From Polynucleobacter sp. 71A-WALBACH (GTDB lineage Bacteria; Pseudomonadota; Gammaproteobacteria; Burkholderiales; Burkholderiaceae), in contig NZ_JACVOP010000001.1 in NCBI RefSeq assembly GCF_018882365.1, forward strand, positions 848,449 through 912,448: a stretch of DNA of 64,000 nt, written 5' to 3'. The position numbers and the translations under genes were made by a program. Of this stretch, positions 43,318-51,528 are shown piece after piece. Within the stretch, counting starts at the first letter, position 1. The number at the start of each line of letters is the position of its first letter. A model generated the notes under the pieces. It saw only the letters and a list, made by a program, of their open reading frames with translations. It made no database searches and was not told the DNA's origin.

Positions 43318-44583
43318 TTGGAACTGTTTAGCCCGGAATTTTTTTCGGCATTGCTAGCGATTATTGTGATTGACTTAGTGCTAGCAGGCGATAACGCCAT
43401 TGTGATTGCAATGGCCGCTAGAAACCTCCCTGCACATCTACAGAAAAAAGCGATTGTCTGGGGTGCTGTAGGTGCAATTGTAGTTAGAAGCGCTATGACT
43501 CTATTGGTTGTCTATTTGCTGAAGATCCCTGGTTTGATGCTGATAGGTGGCTTGCTACTAGTTTGGATCGCCTACCGGCTGTTAAATCCGACGCAAGAGG
43601 GTGATGAGCATGGCAATGCTTCCACTACCTTTTGGGGTGCGATGAAAACCATTGTGATTGCAGATGCTGTTATGGGGCTGGATAACGTTCTAGCAGTCGC
43701 AGGGGCATCGCACGGCAGTTATGTGCTGGTCATATTGGGATTATTGATCAGTATTCCTGTGGTTATTTGGGGATCTACGCAAATACTAAAGTTGGTTGAG
43801 CGCTATCCTTCGGTTACTTTTTTGGGCGCTGGCGTGCTCGCATGGACGGCTTCAAAGATGATGGTCTCCGAGCCCATTTCTCAAGAATGGCTAGCTTCTC
43901 AGAGCCCAGCTTTGGAATATGTAATTCAAGTGGCTGTTGTATTGGGCGTATTAACTAGTGGCTTTATTAGAAGTAGGCGTGCGCTTGAAGGCGTGATAGC
44001 TCCCTCGGTTGTTGTTCCGGAGTCTGAAAATGTCGTTTCACCACAGCAGTCCCCTAATTTTGGAGAAATCAAAATGAATAAAATTCTTATTCCAGTAGAT
44101 GGTTCTAAAAATTCAGATATGGCAGTCAAGCATGCTGCAAAGACTTATGGTCAGGATCCTGATACACATTTTTACTTATGCAATGTTCAGCCTACCCTCT
44201 ATCGCCATATTGGAAAATTTTTAAGTAAGCAAATGATTAATGAGTGGCGTGCTGAGCGGGCGGCTCAGGCTGCGGTGTCCGCATCAGCCTATCTCGAAAA
44301 GGAGGGTTTGAACTTTTCCTTTGCCTGCGTCAGTGGCGACAAAGGCACCGCCATTCGTGATGAGGCAACGCGGCTGGAATGCAATCGTATTGTGATTGGC
44401 ACTTCAAAGAAAAACTCTCTAAGCCGTTTATTTGAAAACTCAACCACCGCGAAGCTACTAGAAATCAGTGATATTCCAGTAGAGGTGGTAACCGGTAGCT
44501 CCCTACCCGCGCTTGAGCGTTGGGGTATTCCAGCCTTAGGTGCTGGCGCAGCAACAGCGCTGATGGCAGTAGTGATAGATTAG
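43318..44583 (+). CDS. TerC-family membrane protein fused to a universal stress protein domain
   Basis: A 421-aa frame starting at a TTG with a strong GAGGAGACG site. Residues 1 to about 220 are a TerC/YjbE-like membrane domain with the acidic helix motifs DLVLAGDNAIVIAM and IADAVMGLDNVLAVAG, which bind or move manganese in related exporters. Residues 253 to about 395 form a Usp domain starting MNKILIPVDGSKNSDMAVKH. A last hydrophobic stretch (IPALGAGAATALMAVV) may be a C-terminal anchor. A second ribosome binding site and ATG lie inside the gene at the domain boundary. It ends in a strong terminator. Confidence 0.88.
   Translation: MELFSPEFFSALLAIIVIDLVLAGDNAIVIAMAARNLPAHLQKKAIVWGAVGAIVVRSAMTLLVVYLLKIPGLMLIGGLLLVWIAYRLLNPTQEGDEHGNASTTFWGAMKTIVIADAVMGLDNVLAVAGASHGSYVLVILGLLISIPVVIWGSTQILKLVERYPSVTFLGAGVLAWTASKMMVSEPISQEWLASQSPALEYVIQVAVVLGVLTSGFIRSRRALEGVIAPSVVVPESENVVSPQQSPNFGEIKMNKILIPVDGSKNSDMAVKHAAKTYGQDPDTHFYLCNVQPTLYRHIGKFLSKQMINEWRAERAAQAAVSASAYLEKEGLNFSFACVSGDKGTAIRDEATRLECNRIVIGTSKKNSLSRLFENSTTAKLLEISDIPVEVVTGSSLPALERWGIPALGAGAATALMAVVID
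44061..44076 (+). promoter_or_regulatory. Internal ribosome binding site and ATG at the TerC-Usp boundary
   Basis: TGGAG at 44061-44065 precedes an in-frame ATG at 44074-44076 by eight bases, exactly where the Usp domain begins (codon 253). Separate translation would give a free 169-aa Usp protein as well as the fusion. Confidence 0.6.
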
Positions 44584-44607
44584 TTTTAATCCAGCTGTTC
44601 TCTTTTT

Positions 44608-44634
44608 TGCCCTCTTTTTTGAGGGCATTTTTTT
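44608..44634 (+). terminator. Intrinsic terminator after the TerC-Usp gene
   Basis: TGCCCTC and GAGGGCA pair around T6 and are followed by T7. Confidence 0.93.
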
Positions 44635-44738
44635 GACTGTATATTCAGTTAAATACTGAATTAAAGTCAATTAAAGTCTGCTTTATTAGGAATAAATAAT
44701 AATCTATTCTGTGCATGTGTTTAACAAAGGAGATGTCA

Positions 44739-45071
44739 ATGAATGTAATTTTAGATACGAGGGATGAGCTTGAGCCAGAGTTAAAAGTCTTCACAGAGAA
44801 TCGGGTGAAGTTCTCCTTGAAGCGACTTTTTTGGATGGTGCGAAAAATCAAGATTCAATATTCTGCCGTTTCGTCTTCAAAGACAATTGGCAAGCAAAAC
44901 TGCATGATTAGCTTAGAGACATTTGATCACCATCAAATTGAGGTGACTATGACTGCTAGAGATAGGCGGATGGCTCTGGAGATGTGCCTCAAGAAAATCT
45001 ACAAGCTTGTGCAGAAGGCTTTTCATAAGAGTCAACAATATGGGCGATTTTCAAAGCATGTCTACGTATGA
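44739..45071 (+). CDS. HPF/RaiA-like ribosome-associated protein
   Basis: A 110-aa basic protein beginning MNVILDTRDELEPELKVFTE. The beta-alpha pattern, with VRKIKIQYSAVSSSK, QIEVTMTARDRRMALEMCLK and a terminal basic helix, resembles HPF/YfiA ribosome-hibernation domains, as found in short RaiA-family proteins of betaproteobacteria. I chose the ATG at 44739, six bases after AAAGGAG; the ATG at 44733 would overlap the ribosome binding site. The assignment is by fold impression, so moderate only. Confidence 0.6.
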   Translation: MNVILDTRDELEPELKVFTENRVKFSLKRLFWMVRKIKIQYSAVSSSKTIGKQNCMISLETFDHHQIEVTMTARDRRMALEMCLKKIYKLVQKAFHKSQQYGRFSKHVYV

Positions 45072-45132
45072 GAAATTCATCCCTCATTAGATTTATTCAT
45101 CATAAGTATGATCTAATTAACAATGTACCTAT

Positions 45133-45245
45133 GGGGAGTAGCCCGCTCAGTCTCCTGAGTCCTTTATGCCGACAATACGACTCTTGGGTCCGGTGTAAGG
45201 GTGAGTCAATCTCAGGGCAAGACCATTTTAATTTTTATAAATGGT
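45133..45245 (+). promoter_or_regulatory. Candidate yybP-ykoY (manganese) riboswitch in the leader of the RND efflux operon
   Basis: GGGGAGTAGCC (45133-45143) and GGGCAAGACC (45215-45224) match the two most conserved ends of proteobacterial yybP-ykoY elements, and ACAATACGACTC lies where the second conserved loop (usually near CAACATACTC) should be. The right helices can form: CTCAG/CTGAG at 45146-45159 and GACTC/GAGTC at 45179-45207. A hairpin at 45222-45245 (ACCATTT with AAATGGT), followed by TATCTTTT, shares three bases with the GACC end and could be the expression platform. yybP-ykoY elements sense Mn2+. The loop deviation keeps this a candidate. Confidence 0.58.
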
Positions 45246-45386
45246 TATCTTTTGAATTTGCAGCCCCAATACTTGATTTGCCTTCTCAAAATCGTACCCA
45301 GATCACTGATTTGGGGAATTTCACCTCTTTTTACTTCCTCCGGGGCAGATAATAAGGGATCGATCTATTTTTTTAAAGCTGCTGTA

Positions 45387-46652
45387 ATGCATCGCCTAAC
45401 CTCTACATTGCTACTAGCTATTTGCATCCTGTTTGCGGGTGGTGTTAGTGCGCAAGGTCAAAAGCCACTAACGCTAAATGAGCTCATTGGAATTGCATTG
45501 GAGTCTAGCCCTCAGGTGTTAGCTGCGCGAGACCAATCGAAGGCGATCAAAGGTCAGCTCTCTTCAGCGCGTGCAATTCCCAATCCTGAGTTTGAATTGA
45601 ATGCCGGGCAACAAAGGTCGGTATCTGGCCCATTGACTACCGGCAATGTGTCATCGTGGTCAGTAACGCAACCACTAGACATGCCGTATACGCGCTATCC
45701 CAGAGTGAATGCTGCGGAGGCCAATGTACGCGCTGCGGATGCAGCGCGCATTGCATTTGAAATTGAAATGATTTCAAGAGTACAGCAGCGTTTTTATGAA
45801 TTAATGCGTCGGGATGCAGAGCTCAAAGCTGCTGAAGAAGATCTGGGATTGACTAAGCAAATCCGCGATCGTATGCAAATTCGCTATGACGTTGGCGAGA
45901 CTGCTCGATTTGAATTGATTCGTGCACAGACAGAATTTCTGAATGCGCAAATTAATGCGGAATCCAGCAAGCTGAGGGTTGAGCAGGCTAAAGGTCAGCT
46001 CAGACAGGCAGTCGGCCACAACTTACCAACTGACTATGAGGTAGTTTCACAAACACTCAAGATAGAGCCTTTACCTCCTTTGCCAACCTTGCTTAGTGAG
46101 CTACATGCCCAAAGTCCTGAGTTACAGCGGGCGAAAGCAGAGGTTGAGGCAACCGAATCCAAGCTTAGCTTTGAGCAGAACTCTCGCTTGCCTCGGCTCT
46201 CTATTAAGGCGCAACAATACAACGACCCTAACTTCACTGACCGTCAGTATGGCCTGGTGGTCAGCATTCCTATCTGGGACTTTAAGGGTGGCCAGATTGC
46301 TGAGGCTGAGGCCAATGCATCTAAAGCTAAAAATCAATTTAATGCTCAAAGTCAAAGTCTTGAGCAGCAGTTGGAGACGGCTTATAAGCTTTATCAAATG
46401 ACAAGCTATCAGGTAAAAATCTTAGATCAAGATGTTGTTCAATTGGCCTCGAGTGCAAGGCGCATTGCAGAAGTTTCGTATCGCTATGGTGAGCGAGGCA
46501 TGCTTGAATATTTGGATGCGCAAAGAACATTTAGGGTGGCTCGTAATGACTTGATTAAGGCGCGATTTGATTTAGCTTCAGTCGTTACAGAGATTCAGCG
46601 TTTAAGGGCAACTCCAGAGTGGATTGCAAAAATTGAGAGTGGAAAGCAATGA
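45387..46652 (+). CDS. TolC-family outer-membrane channel of an RND metal efflux system (CzcC-like)
   Basis: A 421-aa outer-membrane factor from the ATG at 45387, with a signal peptide ending GVSAQGQ. Two OEP repeats are seen: KPLTLNELIGIALESSPQVL with the first coiled-coil pair, and PTLLSELHAQSPELQRAKAE with the second. The upstream in-frame extension to 45201 is leader sequence. Its stop overlaps the start of the adaptor gene (ATGA). It would form the exit duct of a CBA-type pump. Confidence 0.85.
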   Translation: MHRLTSTLLLAICILFAGGVSAQGQKPLTLNELIGIALESSPQVLAARDQSKAIKGQLSSARAIPNPEFELNAGQQRSVSGPLTTGNVSSWSVTQPLDMPYTRYPRVNAAEANVRAADAARIAFEIEMISRVQQRFYELMRRDAELKAAEEDLGLTKQIRDRMQIRYDVGETARFELIRAQTEFLNAQINAESSKLRVEQAKGQLRQAVGHNLPTDYEVVSQTLKIEPLPPLPTLLSELHAQSPELQRAKAEVEATESKLSFEQNSRLPRLSIKAQQYNDPNFTDRQYGLVVSIPIWDFKGGQIAEAEANASKAKNQFNAQSQSLEQQLETAYKLYQMTSYQVKILDQDVVQLASSARRIAEVSYRYGERGMLEYLDAQRTFRVARNDLIKARFDLASVVTEIQRLRATPEWIAKIESGKQ

Positions 46653-47995
46653 AGCAAGAATTCACGGTAGTGGTTGGAAAATTAAAGGAGCTCTACGTTC
46701 GCTATCGAGAAATCGCGAAGGTCTATGCACGGGAATGGATTGCTGTTGTTATTAAGACCCAGAACGATTGGTATGCGCTGACCCATCAGTGGTTTAGCAC
46801 GCACCTACCTCGCGTAGCTCAGCAGTACGACAAGAGTCCTCAGTGGACGCAGAAGGGTCTTTTTTACCTTCCTTGGCTTTGTTTATTTCTGATCATCCTC
46901 AATTACTTTAATGTATTTGATCGCAGTCCAACCATTAAATCGGTTCAGGATCCCAACGTAGTAATAGTCAATGATGATTTACGCAAGATGATTGCGGATG
47001 GACGTGTAGCCAATGGCTCTTTTATTGAGGAGCTCCGCGCATCTGGTCGCGTTGATTTCAATGAGCTCTTTTTGTCGCGTATTGGCGCCAATGTGACTGG
47101 ACGCGTTTCCGAGATCTTGGCGATTCCTGGCCAGCCTGTGAAGCAGGGCGATATTTTGGCGAAGATTACTTCTACCGAGTTAACGCAATCGCAACTATCC
47201 TTTTTGAAAGCCAAGAGCGCTAGTCAGTTAGCTGATCAAGCTGCTAATCGCGCCAGAATTTTATATAAAGAAGACGTGATTGCCTTGGCAGAACTGCAAA
47301 GGCGTGAGGCTGAAGCTAGTAGCGCAAAAGCGGAGTATCGGGCGGCTAATGATCAATTACGCGTCCAGGGAATGGATCAGCCCAGCATTGATCGCTTAGC
47401 AAAATCAGGTGTGATTGAGTCAACTAACAATGTGATTGCAACTATTCCAGGTGAAATTGTTGAGCGCAAAATTAATAAGGGTCAGGTGGTCCAGCCTGCA
47501 GATGCCTTATTTACGGTTGCTGACCTGAGTTCTTTGTGGGCCGTTTCAGAGATACCGGAAAGCAATGCCTATTTAATTAACAAGGGTCAAAAAGTCACCC
47601 TGATTATTCCCGCCCTAAGAAATGAACAGATGGAGGGTGTAGTGGCTCATGTGGACTCTATTGTCAATCCGCTAACTCGTACGGTAGTTGTCAGGATGGA
47701 AGTGCCCAATAAAGAGGGTCGGATTAAGCCTGGGATGTTGTCAACCATGCTGATTGAAAGCCAGCCAATAGACAAGTTACTCGTACCCGTCAGCGCTGTC
47801 ATTCGTGAAGATAATCATGATCACGTTTTCATCCGCGAAGATGATGAAACGTATCGAATGATTGCAGTCAAGCTGGGCCCTGAAGGTAAGGGTTATCGCC
47901 CTGTAATTTCTGGTGTTAAGGAAGGTCAAGAGATTGCAATCAATGGTGCATTTCATCTAAACACTGAGCGTAAGCGACAGCTGAGTGGTGGATAG
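46649..47995 (+). CDS. RND efflux periplasmic adaptor subunit (CzcB-like)
   Basis: A 448-aa membrane fusion protein. After a cytoplasmic N-terminus of about 70 residues there is one transmembrane segment (LFYLPWLCLFLIILNYFNVF), then barrel-sandwich/lipoyl halves (NVTGRVSEILAIPGQPVKQG, and ATIPGEIVERKINKGQVVQP) around an alpha-hairpin and a beta-barrel (LSSLWAVSEIPESNAYLINK). The long N-terminal extension before the anchor is unusual for the family, and no His-rich metal-binding segment like that of CzcB is seen. Confidence 0.85.
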   Translation: MKQEFTVVVGKLKELYVRYREIAKVYAREWIAVVIKTQNDWYALTHQWFSTHLPRVAQQYDKSPQWTQKGLFYLPWLCLFLIILNYFNVFDRSPTIKSVQDPNVVIVNDDLRKMIADGRVANGSFIEELRASGRVDFNELFLSRIGANVTGRVSEILAIPGQPVKQGDILAKITSTELTQSQLSFLKAKSASQLADQAANRARILYKEDVIALAELQRREAEASSAKAEYRAANDQLRVQGMDQPSIDRLAKSGVIESTNNVIATIPGEIVERKINKGQVVQPADALFTVADLSSLWAVSEIPESNAYLINKGQKVTLIIPALRNEQMEGVVAHVDSIVNPLTRTVVVRMEVPNKEGRIKPGMLSTMLIESQPIDKLLVPVSAVIREDNHDHVFIREDDETYRMIAVKLGPEGKGYRPVISGVKEGQEIAINGAFHLNTERKRQLSGG

Positions 47996-48000
47996 TTAAT

Positions 48001-51000
48001 ATGATTGAAAAAATTGTTCGCCTTTCACTACAACAGCGACTTTTAGTCGTCATTATTGCGATCGTTCTCATGGTCGCGGGCTTATTAGCCACAAAACGTT
48101 TATCGGTGGATGCGTTTCCAGATGTCACCAATGTGCAGGTACAGATTGCTTCTGAGGCGCCAGGCCGCTCTCCAGAAGAGGTTGAGCGGTTTGTAACGGT
48201 ACCAGTTGAGCTGGGTATGACGGGCTTGCCCGGCCTAACTGAAATGCGCTCTCTCAATCGCAATGGTCTTTCTGTCATTACTTTGGTATTTACAGAAAAA
48301 ACAGATCTCTATTTTGCAAGACAGCTAGTCACTGAGCGTTTAATTGAGGTTGCTGCAAAAATGCCGGTAGGCATTACACCTGTATTGGCGCCACCCTCTA
48401 CAGGTTTAGGTGAGATATATCAGTACACCTTGGATCATCCTTCAGATGGTAAACGTGAGCTTACCGTAGAAGAGTTGGAGGATCGGCGTGCGGTTCAGGA
48501 CTGGATTGTTCGGCCTATACTGCGTTCAGTTTCAGGGGTGGCAGAGATCAATACCCAAGGAGGTTATGCGCGTGAGTACCAGGTATTAGTAAACCCAGAA
48601 AGATTGCGCCATTATCAAATTAGTCTACGTGAGGTATATGAGGCTCTCGCTAGAAACAACGCCAACTCTGGTGGTGGACAACTTCCTTCTTATGCAGAGC
48701 GGTATCTGATTCGAGGCGTGGGTCTCATTACGAAGCCTGAAGATATTGGAAAAATTATTCTCAAGGAAGTAAAGGGTATCCCGGTTTACGTTAGGAATGT
48801 GGCGGAAGTTACTATTGGCAGTGAAATTCGTCAAGGCGCTGCAATTAAGAATGGCTATACCGAAAGTGTTGCCGGCATCATTCAGATGATTCGCGGCGGT
48901 AATGCCCGAGAGGTGGTGAATCGCATCAAGCTAAAAGTTGCTGAGATTAACGAGGGCAAGTTATTGCCCGATGGCCTCCAGATTGTGCCTTTTTACGATC
49001 GTACAGATCTGGTGAATGCCGCCATGTTTAATGTGGCTAAGGTTTTGATTGAAGGCGTCATTCTGGTTGTCATCCTACTGTTTTTATTCTTGGGTGATGT
49101 TCGGTCTTCGCTGATCGTGGTAGCAACCTTAATTCTGACGCCGCTACTCACCTTTTTAGTCATGAATCGCTATGGCATTTCTGCCAATCTCATGTCGCTT
49201 GGAGGTCTGGCGATTGCGATTGGCATCATGGTTGATGGTTCAGTTGTGGTGGTCGAAAATACCTTTGCCAAGCTAGGCGAAAGACTTAAAACAGGTGAGT
49301 CAAAGATTCGTATTATTTTAGAAGCGGCTACCGAGGTTGGTACGCCGGTGCTTTTCGGTGTTGGCATCATTATTTTGGTTTTCATGCCACTGCTGTCTTT
49401 GGAGGGCATGGAAGGAAAAATGTTTGCGCCAATGGCCATTACGATTGCCATCGCATTAACCATTTCACTCATTCTTTCATTTACCTTATCCCCAGTGCTT
49501 TGCTCTTATATTCTGAAAGGCGGGAGCGAAGATGACACAAAAGTTGTGGCTCGTTTACGTGCCCCATATGAGCGTTGGTTGCATTGGAGTTTGGCTAATC
49601 CTAAGTTAGTAGTGAAGCGCTCTTTAATTGCCTTAGCAGTAAGCTTGGTAGGTTTTGTCCTTTTGGGTAAAGCTTTTATTCCGGTAATGCAGGAAGGTTC
49701 CATTACGCCGGTGATCGTGCGTGCCCCAAACATTTCTTTGGATGAGTCTATTAAGTTGGAGTTCGAAGCAATCAAGCGCATCATGACTATCCCAGATGTA
49801 GAGATGGCCGTATCGCGTTTGGGTAAAGGGGAATCTCCAGCAGATCCTGGTCAACCTAATGAGTCTGATCCCATTGTTACTCTCAAACCTCTAGGTGATC
49901 GCAAGCTTAGTCAGGAAGAAATCGCGCAAGAGATCCGTGACAAGCTAAAAACTTTGCCTGGCATTGAGCTATCCATTTCCCAGCCAATTGCTGCACGCGT
50001 AGATGAAATGGTATCTGGCGTACGCTCACAAGTGGCTATTAAGATTTTTGGAGATGACTTAACTGTTTTGCAAAAGTTAGGCGCCCAAATAAGTCAGGTG
50101 CTAGTCAAAATGAAGGGCAGTACCGACTTACGTATTGAGCAAGCTTCAGGACAAAACTATCTCAATATTGTGATTAATAGAGATGCCATCGCGCGCTACG
50201 GCATTAATGTTTCAGATGTTAATGAAGTGATTGAAACTGCGATTGGTGGAAAGCAGGCCAGCACTATCTATGAGGGTGAGAGACGCTTTCCTTTGGTCCT
50301 TCGCTACCCTGGCCCCTATAGAAATAACATAGATGCAATTAGTAATATTATTTTGCATTCATCTGATGGTGCTCAGGTTTTAATGCGTGACTTGGCAGAA
50401 ATTACCTTGGTGGATGGTCCAGCGCAGATTTCTCGTGAGTCTGGTAAGCGCCGTTTAGTGGTGGGTGTGAATGTAGATGGTCGCGATCTGGGTGGTTTTG
50501 TGGAAGAGGCTCAATCGCGTATCGCTAAGGATGTTGAATTACCCCAAGGTTATGTTTTAGAGTGGGGTGGCCAGTTTGAGAATATGCAACGTGCTATGGC
50601 ACGCTTGATGATCATCATTCCATTAACGATTTTAGCGATTTATTTCCTGCTATTTATGCTCTTTAAGTCGCTACGCCTAGCCGGTTTGATTATTCTGGTC
50701 TTGCCGTTTGCTTCGATTGGTGGCGTATTTGGTTTATTTATATCCGGCGAGTATTTGTCTGTACCAGCTGCAGTAGGTTTTATTAATCTCTGGGGTATCG
50801 CAGTACTTAATGGTGTCGTGTTGATTTCATTTATTAAGCAGCTACGTGAAGATGGATATTCAATGGAGGATGCTCTGCTACATGGTTGCGGTCATCGCTT
50901 TAGGCCCGTCATGATGACTGCTTCAGTGGCTATGTTGGCTCTAGTGCCGATGCTCTTTTCCGGTGGGCCTGGTTCTGAAGTGACTCGTCCATTGGCGGCT

Positions 51001-51096
51001 GTGGTTATCTCGGGATTAATTACTTCAACCGCATTAACATTACTGGTACTCCCCGTCTTATATAGATGGTTTGAAGATAAAGAGGTGGAAGCATGA
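48001..51096 (+). CDS. Heavy-metal efflux RND pump subunit (CzcA/HME family)
   Basis: A 1031-aa RND transporter with twelve helices and two large periplasmic loops. SVDAFPDVTNVQVQIASEAP and GRSPEEVERFVTVPVE are HME-family marks. The helix-4 proton-relay motif reads AIAIGIMVDGSVVVVEN: the second acidic pair is kept, but the first Asp of the CzcA motif DFG-x3-DGA is replaced by Ala, so zinc/cobalt specificity should not be assumed. Its stop overlaps the PII-like gene (ATGA). The preceding leader suggests control by manganese. Confidence 0.9.
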   Translation: MIEKIVRLSLQQRLLVVIIAIVLMVAGLLATKRLSVDAFPDVTNVQVQIASEAPGRSPEEVERFVTVPVELGMTGLPGLTEMRSLNRNGLSVITLVFTEKTDLYFARQLVTERLIEVAAKMPVGITPVLAPPSTGLGEIYQYTLDHPSDGKRELTVEELEDRRAVQDWIVRPILRSVSGVAEINTQGGYAREYQVLVNPERLRHYQISLREVYEALARNNANSGGGQLPSYAERYLIRGVGLITKPEDIGKIILKEVKGIPVYVRNVAEVTIGSEIRQGAAIKNGYTESVAGIIQMIRGGNAREVVNRIKLKVAEINEGKLLPDGLQIVPFYDRTDLVNAAMFNVAKVLIEGVILVVILLFLFLGDVRSSLIVVATLILTPLLTFLVMNRYGISANLMSLGGLAIAIGIMVDGSVVVVENTFAKLGERLKTGESKIRIILEAATEVGTPVLFGVGIIILVFMPLLSLEGMEGKMFAPMAITIAIALTISLILSFTLSPVLCSYILKGGSEDDTKVVARLRAPYERWLHWSLANPKLVVKRSLIALAVSLVGFVLLGKAFIPVMQEGSITPVIVRAPNISLDESIKLEFEAIKRIMTIPDVEMAVSRLGKGESPADPGQPNESDPIVTLKPLGDRKLSQEEIAQEIRDKLKTLPGIELSISQPIAARVDEMVSGVRSQVAIKIFGDDLTVLQKLGAQISQVLVKMKGSTDLRIEQASGQNYLNIVINRDAIARYGINVSDVNEVIETAIGGKQASTIYEGERRFPLVLRYPGPYRNNIDAISNIILHSSDGAQVLMRDLAEITLVDGPAQISRESGKRRLVVGVNVDGRDLGGFVEEAQSRIAKDVELPQGYVLEWGGQFENMQRAMARLMIIIPLTILAIYFLLFMLFKSLRLAGLIILVLPFASIGGVFGLFISGEYLSVPAAVGFINLWGIAVLNGVVLISFIKQLREDGYSMEDALLHGCGHRFRPVMMTASVAMLALVPMLFSGGPGSEVTRPLAAVVISGLITSTALTLLVLPVLYRWFEDKEVEA

Positions 51097-51416
51097 TGGA
51101 AGTGAAGGCGGTCATTCGTCCAAATAAGTTAGCTGCCCTCAGAACAGCGTTGCTAGAGACCCCAGGCTTCCCGGGGATGACAGTAAGCAAAGTGGAGGGG
51201 TGTAGCGCTCCCAGTCGAACAGGTAAGTTCAATATCAAAGATGAGCTAACTGACTACTCGGCAAAAGTGAAGATTGAAATTGTGTGCAACGATGAGGTTG
51301 CCCAGGCCCTCATGGACCGGATTGTGAGTATTTGTCAGACTGGTCAAGTGGGGGATGGTGTCGTTTGGTGCACCGAGGTTCCCAAGGCCTTCTTCATCGC
51401 AAAATCCACACCATAA
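51093..51416 (+). CDS. PII-superfamily protein linked to metal efflux (PII-NG type)
   Basis: A 107-aa PII-like protein. VKAVIRPNKLAALRTALLE, then GMTVSKVEG, AKVKIEIVCNDEVAQALM and TGQVGDGVVW align with GlnB from end to end, including the nucleotide-site GDG. The T-loop between about 37 and 55 is short and lacks the uridylylated GlnB tyrosine in its usual setting. PII relatives of this kind (the PII-NG group) are known beside HME-RND operons. Cysteines at 37, 65, 81 and 93 could take part in metal binding. It overlaps the pump gene by four bases. Confidence 0.82.
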   Translation: MMEVKAVIRPNKLAALRTALLETPGFPGMTVSKVEGCSAPSRTGKFNIKDELTDYSAKVKIEIVCNDEVAQALMDRIVSICQTGQVGDGVVWCTEVPKAFFIAKSTP

Positions 51417-51528
51417 GCCAATACAAATTCAGCATATTTGAATAATCTACCAGGAATCACAAATCATCAGAAATTGTTAGAATGTAGAGTGCCCAATAGA
51501 GGGTAAGTGCATCTAACAAGGATTGAAT

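Noticed and set aside
45068-45352. 94-aa frame between the HPF-like gene and the TolC-like gene
   Set aside because: It runs through the structured leader, has no family signal and would destroy the riboswitch-like reading.
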